From contig DHMO01000034.1 in assembly GCA_002405835.1 (NCBI GenBank), positions 42,904 through 106,903 on the forward strand: DNA of 64,000 nt. Reading direction: 5' to 3'. The notes under the pieces were generated by a model. It saw nothing but the letters and a program-made list of their open reading frames with translations. It was not told where the DNA came from and ran no database searches. Each line of letters begins with the position of its first letter. Position 1 is the stretch's first letter. A program made the translations under genes and the position numbers. Of this stretch, positions 49,933 through 59,800 are shown piece after piece. Source of the DNA: Lentisphaeria bacterium UBA4640. GTDB taxonomy: Bacteria > Verrucomicrobiota > Lentisphaeria > Victivallales > UBA1829.

Positions 49933-50499
49933 ATGAAAAAACTCACTCTTGCCGCACTCTTCCTTCTTGCCGGAGCGCTCTCCGCAGTCGAAATTCCGCT
50001 CCGCAATCCGGAATTCAAAATGAACGACAAAGGAGCTATTCCATTCTGGACCGCCATTGAACCGAAAGACAGAAGCGGGAACTTCCAGTCCGTCCCGTTC
50101 GACGCGGAAAAAGGAATCCGCGCGCTCAAGATCTCCAGCCCGGAAGGAACACGCTACTACGGAGTATGTCAAGGCGGATTCGATCTCAAAAAGTTTCCGC
50201 GTCCGGGCGCGGGCGAAGCGCTTCAGATCACCATGCGCTTCCGTCAGAAAAACGAAAACGTCGCAAACGGCGGATTCGTCAACTTCTCCTTCTTTTCGAA
50301 GAAGGGATATCTCATCGGACGCGACACGAAGATGATTCCCGGAACGTTCGACTGGGGCGACATCGAAGCAAGCGCCGTATTCCCCGAATTTCCCAAAGAT
50401 GCGGCTTTCTTCCAGGTCCGCTTCTTCCTCGGTAAATCCACAGGAACCGTCTGGTTTGCTGAACCGAAACTCTATATGAACGTCATTCCGAAAAAATAA
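49933..50499 (+). CDS. Small secreted beta-rich protein, CBM-like
   Basis: 188 residues from the ATG at 49933; AAGGAACC lies upstream, while the longer open frame runs inside the previous gene. Signal peptide MKKLTLAALFLLAGALSAVE. The mature part starts IPLRNPEFKMNDKGAIPFWT, a beginning typical of CBM4/9-like beta-sandwich modules (a pair of strands with NPxF), and continues FVNFSFFSKKGYLIGRDTKM, and ends TVWFAEPKLYM. Similar in size, leader and position to the protein at 26442, though identity looks low. It is likely a stand-alone carbohydrate-binding protein. Confidence 0.62.
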   Translation: MKKLTLAALFLLAGALSAVEIPLRNPEFKMNDKGAIPFWTAIEPKDRSGNFQSVPFDAEKGIRALKISSPEGTRYYGVCQGGFDLKKFPRPGAGEALQITMRFRQKNENVANGGFVNFSFFSKKGYLIGRDTKMIPGTFDWGDIEASAVFPEFPKDAAFFQVRFFLGKSTGTVWFAEPKLYMNVIPKK

Positions 50500-50512
50500 A
50501 CGCGGAGGGATT

Positions 50513-53275
50513 ATGACTCTGTTCAAACTTCTGCTTCCCGCACTCGCATTCTCCGTCTCCGTTTTCGCGGCGGAGAATACAGCCGACAATTTCGGCAGCC
50601 GCTCCGCGGAGGAAAACAGCGTCATCCGCAAGCTCAATGCGGGTGGCTGCACGGTCTGGAGCTCCAAAACGTTTCCTGTGAAGGAGGGCGAAATTCACAC
50701 GGGAACACTGATGCTCGATATTCTCGAACGCACCCCCGGAGCGGCTGCATCTATCCGTCTGCTGAGCCTCAACGAAGACAAACTTATCGTCGATATGAAA
50801 GCGGAACCATCCGCGCTCTATCAGACGCTTTTCTCGTGCGGAACGTTTGAGTTTGAACGGAGCGCGAAAGCCCTCCCGGGCGTGAAGTACATGCGCCTTG
50901 AGGCAGTTTTCGCGGGGAATCCCGTAACATTCCGCGTGCGGAATGCGGAAATCCTTCCGCAGCCGCCGGAAAAGACGCCGGCGGGAATCTATACCCCCAA
51001 AGCTCCCGCCCCTGACCGCGCATCCGTGCTGAAGAGTCTCGGAAAAGTTTCACCCGCAACGGCGGAAGTCGTGCGGAGAAACGGACGCCCCATCGTACTC
51101 CTCGACGGCAGGGAAACCATTCTGAAAAGCTACAAAGGCTCCATTGATTACAAACAGCTCGCGGACGCCGGAATCAATCTGATTCAGACCTTCAATGCGG
51201 GCGTCACACTGTTCTGGGACAAGATGACCTGGGACATGGCGGCGCTTCAGCCGGACGGCTCGTTCGATTTCTCCCGTCTCGAAAATGAACTGCTCTACAT
51301 TCACAACGCCGCACCGGAAGCGCGGGTGCTCATCAATGTGAACGTTGACGTCGGCGAGGATTTCTTCCGCAACAATCCGGACAGCATTTTCCGCAACGAA
51401 AAGGGCGAGCCGGGCGTCCGGCAGTTCTGCGCATTTGCGGGATTCGGCGTTCCGGGACCGAACCCGAAGAAGAACCGCCACTGGGCAGTCTCATACGCAT
51501 CGGAAGAGTATCAGCAATATGTCTGCCGGGGACTCCGCGAATTGACAAAGTTCCTGAAGCAGTCGCCCGCCGGAAAAATCGTCGCAGGCTTCGGACTGAA
51601 CGGCGGACATGACGACCAGTTCCTGCAATGGGAATACAGCGCCGGGCGCGGTCAGGCGGATTACTCCCCCGCCAGTCTGCGCGCATACCGCAAGTATCTC
51701 AAACAGAAATACCGCACAGACGACGCACTCCGCCGCGCATGGGGAGATCCCTCTGTTACGCTCGAAAACGCCCCGATGTTCCGGGAATCCGAATGGAAAT
51801 CAGCGGCGCAGTGGAGCGATACGCGCAGCAACCCCGACCGCAGAATTGCGGACGGACGCGACTTCATCACCGACTCCATCGCCGCAATGAACCGGCGTTT
51901 TGCCCGGACTCTGAAAGAGGGAATGAAACGTCCGGTCATCGTCGGAACCTACTACAGTTCTCCGCTCTGGGGACAGACCGGACGGTCTTCGCTCAAACAG
52001 CTCTCGCAGGACAACGGCATCGACCTTGTGTTTCAGGTCAGCGCCTACTCCGCCATGCGCAAACTCGGCGGCGTCGGAGCATCCGCGAACTTCGCCATTG
52101 CAGCCGCACACGCCGCAGGGTTGGTCTACATGCAGGAGATGGATCACCGCACTCCCCGTTCCCAGATCACCGCCGGATGGAGCCGCGAATCGCTCGGATA
52201 TCCGCGCAGCTTCGATGAATTCCGCAACCAGATCTACCGCGACGCCGGGGCTGTCCTCGCTTCCGGAGGCGACGGCTTCTACTATTTCGACATGTTCGAC
52301 AGCTGGTACAACGATCCCCGTGCGCTGAACGCCATCCGCGCGACCTGCCGTGCTGCCGACTGGTCCGTTCAGCACCGCGACGCCCTCCCCCGCACGCAAG
52401 CCGCGCTCATTCTCGACGAACGCGAACGGCTTCTGAACCGCGACGCATCCCTCGCGCCCTCCCGAGCCGCCATGATCTGCCGTCTCAGCGGAATCACGCC
52501 GGACATTCTTCTGCTCGACGACCTCACGCGCAAAGACATTCCGGACTACAAACTCTGGATTGTCGTCGCACCGCAGACGCTGACCGACGCTCAGCGCGAC
52601 GCGTTGAAAGCCAAAGCGATGAAACGCGGAAACGTCGTTGTCATCACCGGTTCCGCCGGAGCGCTCCACAACCGCATTCCGGGGCTTGCGGCTCCGGCGC
52701 TCTCTGAACTCGGAATACAGGTCCGTGACCGAACAGCCCCCGTCTCCGACTGCACGGAATTTATCCCCGGCTCCACCGATCCGCTCGTTCAAGGCTGTTC
52801 CGGAAGAACCGGACTCGGCGATCTGTTCATCACACGCGAACGCTTTTCCCAGTTCGACAGACTTCCGTATTCAACCGTTCTCTGCGATCCGGCATTCAAA
52901 ATCATCGGACGCTGGCGCGCCTCGGGCGAACCGGCAATCGGAATCAAACGGACGGGAAACGGAACAGCAATCATCTACTCCGCACAGCCCGACGGACTCA
53001 CGCCGCAATTCGTTCACAATGCGGCGAAGGCGGCAGGAATCACTCCGCATTCCGAAGCCGGAAACGCAGTTGCCGTCGGAAACGGCGTCATCTCCGTGCA
53101 TCGTCTCTCCGGACCCGTCCGGCTCCATTTCACGGAAGAAATGGAATTTTTCGATCCGGAAACGGGAAAAAATCTTGGACGCGGAAAAGAATTTTCTGCA
53201 GATTGCCCGCTCAAAGGCAGTCGCCTGATCTGTTACCGCAGACCTTCAAACGAAAGGAAATCAAATGAAAATTGA
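50513..53275 (+). CDS. Secreted GH42-like glycoside hydrolase
   Basis: 920 residues with a signal peptide (MTLFKLLLPALAFSVSVFAA). Residues 30-150 look like a beta-sandwich. The barrel region 180-620 has ADAGINLIQTFNAGVTLFWD, RVLINVNVDVGEDFF, VAGFGLNGGHDDQFLQWEYS, RKYLKQKYRTDDALRRAWGD, and GLVYMQEMDHRTPRS. YLKQKYxTxxxLxxAWG is a common GH42 pattern. Glu in VYMQEMD is the likely nucleophile. At the acid/base position the usual Asn-Glu is replaced by LNGGHDD, so the mechanism is uncertain. Residues 640-770 hold a trimerisation-like alpha/beta domain (YKLWIVVAPQTLTDAQRD, KRGNVVVITGSAGAL), then a small beta tail. GGAGG precedes the ATG. Confidence 0.72.
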   Translation: MTLFKLLLPALAFSVSVFAAENTADNFGSRSAEENSVIRKLNAGGCTVWSSKTFPVKEGEIHTGTLMLDILERTPGAAASIRLLSLNEDKLIVDMKAEPSALYQTLFSCGTFEFERSAKALPGVKYMRLEAVFAGNPVTFRVRNAEILPQPPEKTPAGIYTPKAPAPDRASVLKSLGKVSPATAEVVRRNGRPIVLLDGRETILKSYKGSIDYKQLADAGINLIQTFNAGVTLFWDKMTWDMAALQPDGSFDFSRLENELLYIHNAAPEARVLINVNVDVGEDFFRNNPDSIFRNEKGEPGVRQFCAFAGFGVPGPNPKKNRHWAVSYASEEYQQYVCRGLRELTKFLKQSPAGKIVAGFGLNGGHDDQFLQWEYSAGRGQADYSPASLRAYRKYLKQKYRTDDALRRAWGDPSVTLENAPMFRESEWKSAAQWSDTRSNPDRRIADGRDFITDSIAAMNRRFARTLKEGMKRPVIVGTYYSSPLWGQTGRSSLKQLSQDNGIDLVFQVSAYSAMRKLGGVGASANFAIAAAHAAGLVYMQEMDHRTPRSQITAGWSRESLGYPRSFDEFRNQIYRDAGAVLASGGDGFYYFDMFDSWYNDPRALNAIRATCRAADWSVQHRDALPRTQAALILDERERLLNRDASLAPSRAAMICRLSGITPDILLLDDLTRKDIPDYKLWIVVAPQTLTDAQRDALKAKAMKRGNVVVITGSAGALHNRIPGLAAPALSELGIQVRDRTAPVSDCTEFIPGSTDPLVQGCSGRTGLGDLFITRERFSQFDRLPYSTVLCDPAFKIIGRWRASGEPAIGIKRTGNGTAIIYSAQPDGLTPQFVHNAAKAAGITPHSEAGNAVAVGNGVISVHRLSGPVRLHFTEEMEFFDPETGKNLGRGKEFSADCPLKGSRLICYRRPSNERKSNEN

Positions 53276-55187
53276 AAATCGTTTTTACTCCGTCGAACTG
53301 GATGAACAGCTCCGTCTCACACTCACGGACAAACGCTTCGGCGGAGTCTGGTGCAGTGAAGCCCCGTTTCAGCTCCGTTACGGCCACTGCTGGGATTTTC
53401 CCCTGCGCGAACATGCGGAACATTCCGCGGAATGCGAAAACGGAATCATGCGGATCCGCTTCCGCAAGCTCGACTGTTTTGCGCGGTTTAAAGAGAATCA
53501 GTACCGCCGCCCGCTCAATGTTCCGGATTTCCTTTTTGAATTTGAAATCCGGCTGGAAAATGAATCCGCAGTCTTCGCAGTCAACCGGATCGGAAATCTG
53601 GAAGAGGAGGACATCACCTTAACTTTCCCGGACCGCCTGTTCCGCTTCTCCAGCGCCGAGCGCGTGAAATGTCCGGTTCCCTGCGGATACGGCGCTCTGC
53701 TCACCTTCCCCGAATCCCGCCGCGACGAATTCGACATGACCGCCGGAAGTCTGAACATGACCTTTTTCGGAATTCTGCCGGAAACAAAGGCCGGTCTTGC
53801 CGTTCATCTCAAAGATTACTGCGACATGAATGTGCATGCGGCAATCAATGTTATCCCCGGCGAAGTCTCGTTTTCTCCCGTGTTTGACTTCAATGCGCAG
53901 GTTTCCAACTACCGCCGCGAACTTCGTCTGGCCGCCATGCCTGCCGGCAGCGATTACAACCGCCTGGCAAAGTGGTATCGCGAAATCGTGAAATCCGAAG
54001 GACGGTTTGTCTCCCTCAAAGAAAAAATCGCGCGGAATCCGGAAGTGGAAAAACTGGTCGGCGCGGTAATCTGGAAACACGACGTCTACGCCACACGCAC
54101 AGCTCCGGTCCCGCACTCCTGGAGTTATTTTGCAACCGATCCGGAACGCAAATCCCGGGAAGGACTCGCCGCAAACTGGACCGCTTACGAGATTTTCGAT
54201 ACGGCAAAAGCGAACGGATTCGACCGCGTCTGCGTCTACAACGCCGGATGGAACCGGGGCGGATACGACAGCATGTACCCGACCCGTCTGCCCCCGAATC
54301 CGGAACGCGGAACGGAAGCCGAGTTCCGCGCCGCCTCCGAATACGCCCGTTCGCTCTCCGACGGCTATATTTTCTCCGTCCACGACAACTATTACGAGTG
54401 CTACCGGAACAGTCCAGAGTTTCCCGTGGAGAAAATCTCCCGCGATGAATCGGGCGCTCTGCGGCGCGGAGGAATCTGGCGCGGCGGACGCGCCTGGCAT
54501 CTCTGCTCCGATTTTTCACTTGAATACGCGGAGCGCGATCTGCCGCAAATCGTGAAACTGACCGGACGCGGCAGCATCTATCTGGATGTCTTCGGCTCCG
54601 CGGTTCCGCTCTCCTGCTTTCATCCGGAGCACCGCCACGGCCAGCGGGAGGATTACGCCAACCGCCGTAAAGTTCTGAAACTTGCAAAACAGATTTTCGG
54701 CTCGGTGGCGACGGAACAGAGTCCGCATGAATACTGCGCGGATATCGTCGACCTCGGTGCATTCTGTCCAGTCGGCGGGACGTTCCTGCCGCAGTGTCAT
54801 CTGCCGCTGACTCCGGTTCCGCTCTGGCAGCTGGTCTTTCACGACTCCGTGCTCAACTACACCGCGGATTCCGAAGGCTACGGGATCGGCGAAGGAGAGT
54901 ATCCGGCATACTGCGCGCTCTATGCGCTCCTGCCCACCGGATTCGATGCGGAAAGTCTGAAGCAGTCCCGCGAAATGCGCGGAACCTTCACGGCGGAGAT
55001 GCTCCGTCATGAGTTTCTGACAGAGCCGGAATTTGACGGACGCCATCTGCATGCGGTTGCCCGCACCAGTTTTTCAGACGGAACCGTTGTCACGGCGAAC
55101 ATCGGCTGCGCACCGTTCACGCTCAAGGACGGGCGCACGCTGGGAACGAACGAATATTTCACCGAACGGGACGGCCGTCCCCTGTAA
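53265..55187 (+). CDS. Putative glycosidase (DUF6259/DUF5696, GH101-like barrel)
   Basis: 640 residues, no signal peptide. It overlaps the preceding gene by 11 bp, with AAAGGAAATC upstream of the ATG. The N-terminal 240 residues are a beta-sandwich of the galactose-mutarotase type (FYSVELDEQLRLTLTDKRFG, FEFEIRLENESAVFAVNRIG). From 255 to 560 a TIM barrel follows: LVGAVIWKHDVYATR, FDRVCVYNAGWNRGGYDSMY, YIFSVHDNYYECY, GSIYLDVFGSAVPL with a possible nucleophile Asp, and FGSVATEQSPHEYCADIVD with a possible acid/base Glu. This pattern resembles uncharacterised GH101/GH36-like families. A beta tail closes it. Substrate unknown; cytosolic. Confidence 0.62.
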   Translation: MKIENRFYSVELDEQLRLTLTDKRFGGVWCSEAPFQLRYGHCWDFPLREHAEHSAECENGIMRIRFRKLDCFARFKENQYRRPLNVPDFLFEFEIRLENESAVFAVNRIGNLEEEDITLTFPDRLFRFSSAERVKCPVPCGYGALLTFPESRRDEFDMTAGSLNMTFFGILPETKAGLAVHLKDYCDMNVHAAINVIPGEVSFSPVFDFNAQVSNYRRELRLAAMPAGSDYNRLAKWYREIVKSEGRFVSLKEKIARNPEVEKLVGAVIWKHDVYATRTAPVPHSWSYFATDPERKSREGLAANWTAYEIFDTAKANGFDRVCVYNAGWNRGGYDSMYPTRLPPNPERGTEAEFRAASEYARSLSDGYIFSVHDNYYECYRNSPEFPVEKISRDESGALRRGGIWRGGRAWHLCSDFSLEYAERDLPQIVKLTGRGSIYLDVFGSAVPLSCFHPEHRHGQREDYANRRKVLKLAKQIFGSVATEQSPHEYCADIVDLGAFCPVGGTFLPQCHLPLTPVPLWQLVFHDSVLNYTADSEGYGIGEGEYPAYCALYALLPTGFDAESLKQSREMRGTFTAEMLRHEFLTEPEFDGRHLHAVARTSFSDGTVVTANIGCAPFTLKDGRTLGTNEYFTERDGRPL

Positions 55188-55212
55188 TTCATCATTTCCC
55201 TTAAAGTTAAAA

Positions 55213-55252
55213 AGGCGGGAACTCCGGATTTCATTTTCCGGAATTCCCGCCT
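55213..55252. terminator. Hairpin at the end of the third carbohydrate operon
   Basis: Arms AGGCGGGAA (55213-55221) and TTCCCGCCT (55244-55252), with an inner CCGGA / TCCGG stem. On the plus strand no long T run follows; on the minus strand the hairpin runs into TTTTTAACTTT, so it may serve both directions. Confidence 0.75.
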
Positions 55253-55264
55253 GTGGGGTTTCTG

Positions 55265-55344
55265 AAAAAATACAGACCCGGGGGAGCGCCTTGAGAGAGA
55301 GGGAGTCTGTGCGCAACGGACATTGACGCTCCCCCGGGACCTGT
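55265..55344 (-). terminator. Terminator of gltBD with a large loop
   Basis: A perfect 12-bp stem, CCCGGGGGAGCG (55277-55288) / CGCTCCCCCGGG (55327-55338), extended by ACAG/CTGT, encloses a 38-nt loop. On the minus strand six T (55265-55270) follow. It starts 10 bp after the gltD stop. Confidence 0.8.
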
Positions 55345-55353
55345 ATAAATTCC

Positions 55354-56784
55354 TTACAGCGAGTTCAAGTAATCATTCACCTTCGCCGCGACCTGACGGC
55401 CGGAGGCAATCGCACGGACCACAAGAGAGGGTCCGGACTTGACGTCGCCGGCGGCGAACACTCCGGCAACCGCCGTTTCGCCATCCGGATTCGCCTTGAT
55501 GAGATTGCGCTCGAGGTTCAGTCCGAGCTGAGCGGGGTAGAGATCCTCCGCCGGGATTCCGGTGAAGCCCATTGCGAGGAGAACCAGGTCTGCCTGAATC
55601 TCGAACTCTTCGCCTTTTTCCGTGAACTTCAGCGGCTTGCCCTGCGGCGAGAACTCCCAGTCGGCGAGCACACACTTGACGCCCGCGACCTTGCCGTCCT
55701 TGCCGAAGAACGATTTTGTCGCAATGTTCCACTTCCGTTCGCAGCCTTCCATATGGCTGGAGGAGGTGCGGAGCATGTACGGCCACATCGGCCACGGTGT
55801 GTTGACCGAACGTTTCTCCGGCGGCTGCGGCATGATTTCAACCTGAATCACGGACGCCGCGCCCTGGCGGATCGAGGTTCCCACGCAGTCGGAGCCGGTA
55901 TCGCCGCCGCCGATCACGAGAACCCGCTTGCCCTTTGCGGAGTACGGATGCTCGCCCGTGTGTTCACCGGAGACCAGACGGTTCTGCTCCGCGAGGAACT
56001 TCGTCGCGGGAAGAATGCCGTCGAGTTCGCGTCCGGGAATCTTGAGATCGCGCGGCTGACGGGTTCCGGCGGCGATAACCACGGCGTCGTATTTGCGCTT
56101 CAGGTATTCGCCGGAGATGTCAACGCCGATATTGACGCCCGTTTCGAATTTCACGCCTTCGGCTTCCATCAGTTTGACTCGGCGCTCGATGATCTCTTTT
56201 TTGAGTTTGAAATCCGGAATGCCGTAGCGGAGAAGTCCGCCGGCATGGAGGTCGCGTTCATAGACCGTGACTTTGTGTCCATGCTGATTGAGGATCGTCG
56301 CGGCCGCAAGTCCGGAGGGACCGGCGCCGATGACGGCGACCGATTTTCCGGAACGTTTTGACACGTGCCGGACCTTCACGAGCCCCTTTTCATAAGCCTG
56401 TTCCACAATGTAGCGTTCAATCTGGCGGACCGTGACCGGTTCGAGGTTGAGACCGCAGGTGCAGGAGCCTTCGCAGAGAGCGGGACAGATGCGCGAGGTG
56501 AATTCCGGAAACGGGCTCGTGGATGAGAGCAGGTTCCAGGCGTCCTCAAGACGGCCGTTGGCGACCGCCTCGTTGAATTCGGGGATCTGGTTGCCGAGCG
56601 GGCAGCCGGTTCCGTGGCAGAACGGAATGCCGCAGTCCATGCAGCGTTCCGCCTGAAGTTTCAGAACTTCCGGATTCGGGGGAACTTCCACTTCCTTGAA
56701 GTCGAGCTTGCGCTCCTCGAGCGGACGATATGTATGCGCCTGACGCTGAACGTCATAGAATGCGCGTTTCAGATTCTTTCCCAT
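55354..56784 (-). CDS. gltD: Glutamate synthase small subunit GltD
   Basis: 476 residues. Carries electrons from NAD(P)H through FAD and iron-sulfur centres to the large subunit. N-terminal cysteine clusters are RCMDCGIPFCHGTGCPLGN and SRICPALCEGSCTCGLN. FAD motif VAVIGAGPSGLAAATILNQH with KVTVYERDLHAGGLLRYGIP, second nucleotide motif GKRVLVIGGGDTGSDCVGTS, and C-terminal GVFAAGDVKSGPSLVVRAIA are complete. Length is typical. GAGGCAACTG precedes the ATG. It lies 22 bp after gltB, in one operon driven by the sigma-54 promoter at 61381. Confidence 0.97.
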   Translation of the reverse strand: MGKNLKRAFYDVQRQAHTYRPLEERKLDFKEVEVPPNPEVLKLQAERCMDCGIPFCHGTGCPLGNQIPEFNEAVANGRLEDAWNLLSSTSPFPEFTSRICPALCEGSCTCGLNLEPVTVRQIERYIVEQAYEKGLVKVRHVSKRSGKSVAVIGAGPSGLAAATILNQHGHKVTVYERDLHAGGLLRYGIPDFKLKKEIIERRVKLMEAEGVKFETGVNIGVDISGEYLKRKYDAVVIAAGTRQPRDLKIPGRELDGILPATKFLAEQNRLVSGEHTGEHPYSAKGKRVLVIGGGDTGSDCVGTSIRQGAASVIQVEIMPQPPEKRSVNTPWPMWPYMLRTSSSHMEGCERKWNIATKSFFGKDGKVAGVKCVLADWEFSPQGKPLKFTEKGEEFEIQADLVLLAMGFTGIPAEDLYPAQLGLNLERNLIKANPDGETAVAGVFAAGDVKSGPSLVVRAIASGRQVAAKVNDYLNSL

Positions 56785-56806
56785 AACAGTTGCCTCCTTC
56801 TCTCAA

Positions 56807-59800
56807 TCAGTTGCTGTGCTTGGTGCGGTTGATTTCGGCGTCGTCCTTGTGCATTTTGCCGAGCGCCTGACGGTATTCGACCGGGAAGACCTTCACGAAT
56901 TTCGGAATCATATCCTCCCATTCGCGCAGGATGCGTCCGGCCTTCGGGCTGCCGGTGGCGGCTTCGTGTTCCTTGATCAGGGAGAGAAGGAGTTCCTCGT
57001 CTTCCGATCCCTTGTGGATCGACTCAAGGTCCACGGTCGCAAGGTTGCAGCGCAGGTCGAAGTCGCCGGTTTCATCAAGCACGTATGCGATACCGCCCGT
57101 CATGCCGGCGGCGAAGTTCATGCCCGTCTTGCCGAGGACGATCACCAGACCGCCTGTCATGTATTCGCAGGTGTGGTCGCCCGTTCCTTCCACAACCGCG
57201 GTCATGCCGCTGTTGCGGATGGCGAAACGCTCGCCTGCCAGTCCGTTGATGAACATCTTTCCGGCAATTGCGCCGTAGCCGATAACATTGCCGACGATGA
57301 TGCTTTCTTCCGGAACAAAGCGGCTTTCAGAAGGCGGACGGACCACAATTTTGCCGCCGGAGAGCCCTTTGCCGACGTAGTCGTTCGCCTCACCTTTGAG
57401 GGTCAGGGTGACGCCTGCCGCAAGGAATGCTCCGAAGCTCTGTCCGGCACAGCCGCTGAACTCGACCTTGATCGTGTCTTCCGGCAGTCCCTTGTGTCCG
57501 TAGCGCGACGCGATATGGTAGCTCAGGCGCGTTCCGACGCTGCGGTCTTTGTTGCGGAGCGGGAGGTAGAGAAGCGCTTTCTCGCCCTTTTCGATGGAGT
57601 CGGTCAGACGCGGAATCAGCTTCTCGTCGTCGAACGTCGCGGGGCGTTCCTGCTTCCGCGAGGACTTGCGCGGCAGATCGTCCGGGGTAACCTGGGCGAA
57701 GATACGGCTGAAGTCAAGGTTCTGCGTCTTCCAGAACTTCAGGGCTTCGGCGGTATCAAGCAGGTCGGAGCGGCCGACAGCTTCGTCGATGGAGTGAAGT
57801 CCGAGGCTTGCGAGCACTTCACGCGCCTCTTCAGCAATATAGAGCAGGAAGTTCTTGACGTGTTCCGGTTTGCCTTTGAAGAGCTTGCGGAGTTCCGGAT
57901 CCTGCGTTGCAATACCGACCGGGCAGGTGTTGTCGTGGCACTTGCGCATCATCAGGCATCCCATGGAAACCAGAACCGTGGTTGCGAATCCGAACTCCTC
58001 CGCACCGAGCAGAGCGCCGATCACAACGTCGCGTCCGGTCTTGAGCTGTCCGTCGACCTGCACGCGGATGCCGTCGCGGAGCTTGTTCAGACGCAGGGTC
58101 TGCTGGGTTTCCGCAAGACCGATTTCCCACGGAAGTCCGGCGTGCTTGATGCTGGAGAGCGGGCTTGCGCCGGTTCCACCATCGTGTCCGCTGATGAGAA
58201 CCACATCCGCATGACCTTTTGCGACGCCCGCGGCAACCGTTCCGACGCCGAGTTCGGAAACGAGCTTCACGGAAACACGCGCCTTCGGGTTTGCGTTGCG
58301 GAGGTCGAAGATCAGCTGGGCAAGGTCTTCGATCGAGTAGATGTCATGGTGCGGCGGGGGTGAAATCAGCGTCACGCCGGGAGTGGAGTGACGAACGCGG
58401 GCGACGAGGTCGTTGACCTTGTGTCCGGGAAGCTGACCGCCTTCGCCCGGTTTTGCGCCCTGGGCGATCTTGATCTGAAGTTCCTTTGCGTTCGCAAGGT
58501 ATTCCGCCGTAACGCCGAAACGTCCGGAAGCGATCTGCTTGATTGCGCTGGAAAGACTGACTTCACCGGGCTTCGTCACATAACGCGCCGGGTCTTCGCC
58601 GCCTTCACCGGAGTTGCTCATGCCGCCGAGCTCGTTCATTGCGCGGGCAATCGTGGTGTGGGCTTCCGGGCTGATGGAACCGTAGGACATTGCGCCGGTC
58701 ACAAAGCGCTTGACAATTTCGGATGCGCTTTCGACTTCCTCAAGCGGAATCGGCGTGGTCTCTTTGAATTTGAAGAGTCCGCGCAGGGTGCAGATGCCGT
58801 GCTCGCGTTCGTTGATGAGCTTCGTGTACTGTTTGAACTTGCTGTAGTCGTTGTTGCGGACCGCCTGCTGGAGCAGAGAGATGGTCTCCGGAGTCCACAG
58901 ATGGCTCTCGCCGTCCTTGCGGAACTTGTACTGACCGCCGGAGGGGAGCAGATAGGGCTGTCCGAACGTTTCGCCGCGGGCGGCGTTCACGCGGAGAGCA
59001 ACTTCATGTTCAATCTCCTTCAGGCCGATGCCGCCGATACGGGAGGCGGTTCCGGTGAAGTACTTGGAAACCAGCTCGGAGCTGAGTCCGACGGCCTCGA
59101 ACAGCTGAGCGCTGCGGAAGCTGCGGAGAGTCGAGATGCCCTGTTTGGACATGATCTTGCGCAGACCCTTGCAGATCGCATGGATGTAATTTCCGGTTGC
59201 CGTGGCGGGATCAAGTTTGACTTTGCCCTCCTTGACAAGTTCGGAAACCGTTTCGAGTGCGAGATACGGGTTGATTGCGGTCGCGCCGTAGCCGAGCAGC
59301 AGAGCGAAATGCATGACTTCGCGGGCGTCGCCTGTTTCCAGAATCACGCCCGAACCGCTGCGGATGCCGGCGGCAAGCAGACGCGCATTGACGGCGGATG
59401 CGGCAAGCAGAGACGGAATCGGGCTTTCCTCGTCCGTGAGGTCGCGGTCGCTCAGAATGATGACGTTCCGGCCTTCGCGGACCGATTTTTCCGCTTCCGC
59501 GCAGATGGATTCAAGAGCCTGCTCAAGTCCGATTTCCGGCGTATATGCAATCTTGATGGTCTGCGTGCGGAAATCCGGAAGATTCAAATCGCGGAGACGT
59601 CCGAGGTCTTCATCGGAGAGGATCGGCTGCTGCATCTTCACGAGGTGCGCATGTTTCGGAGACTCCTCAAGGATGTTGCCGTGGTTGCCGATGTAGGTCA
59701 TCAGCGTCATGACGGAAGCCTCGCGGATCGGGTCGATCGGCGGGTTCGTCACCTGGGCGAACAGCTGTTTGAAGTAGTTGTAAAGAATCTGCGGCTTTTC

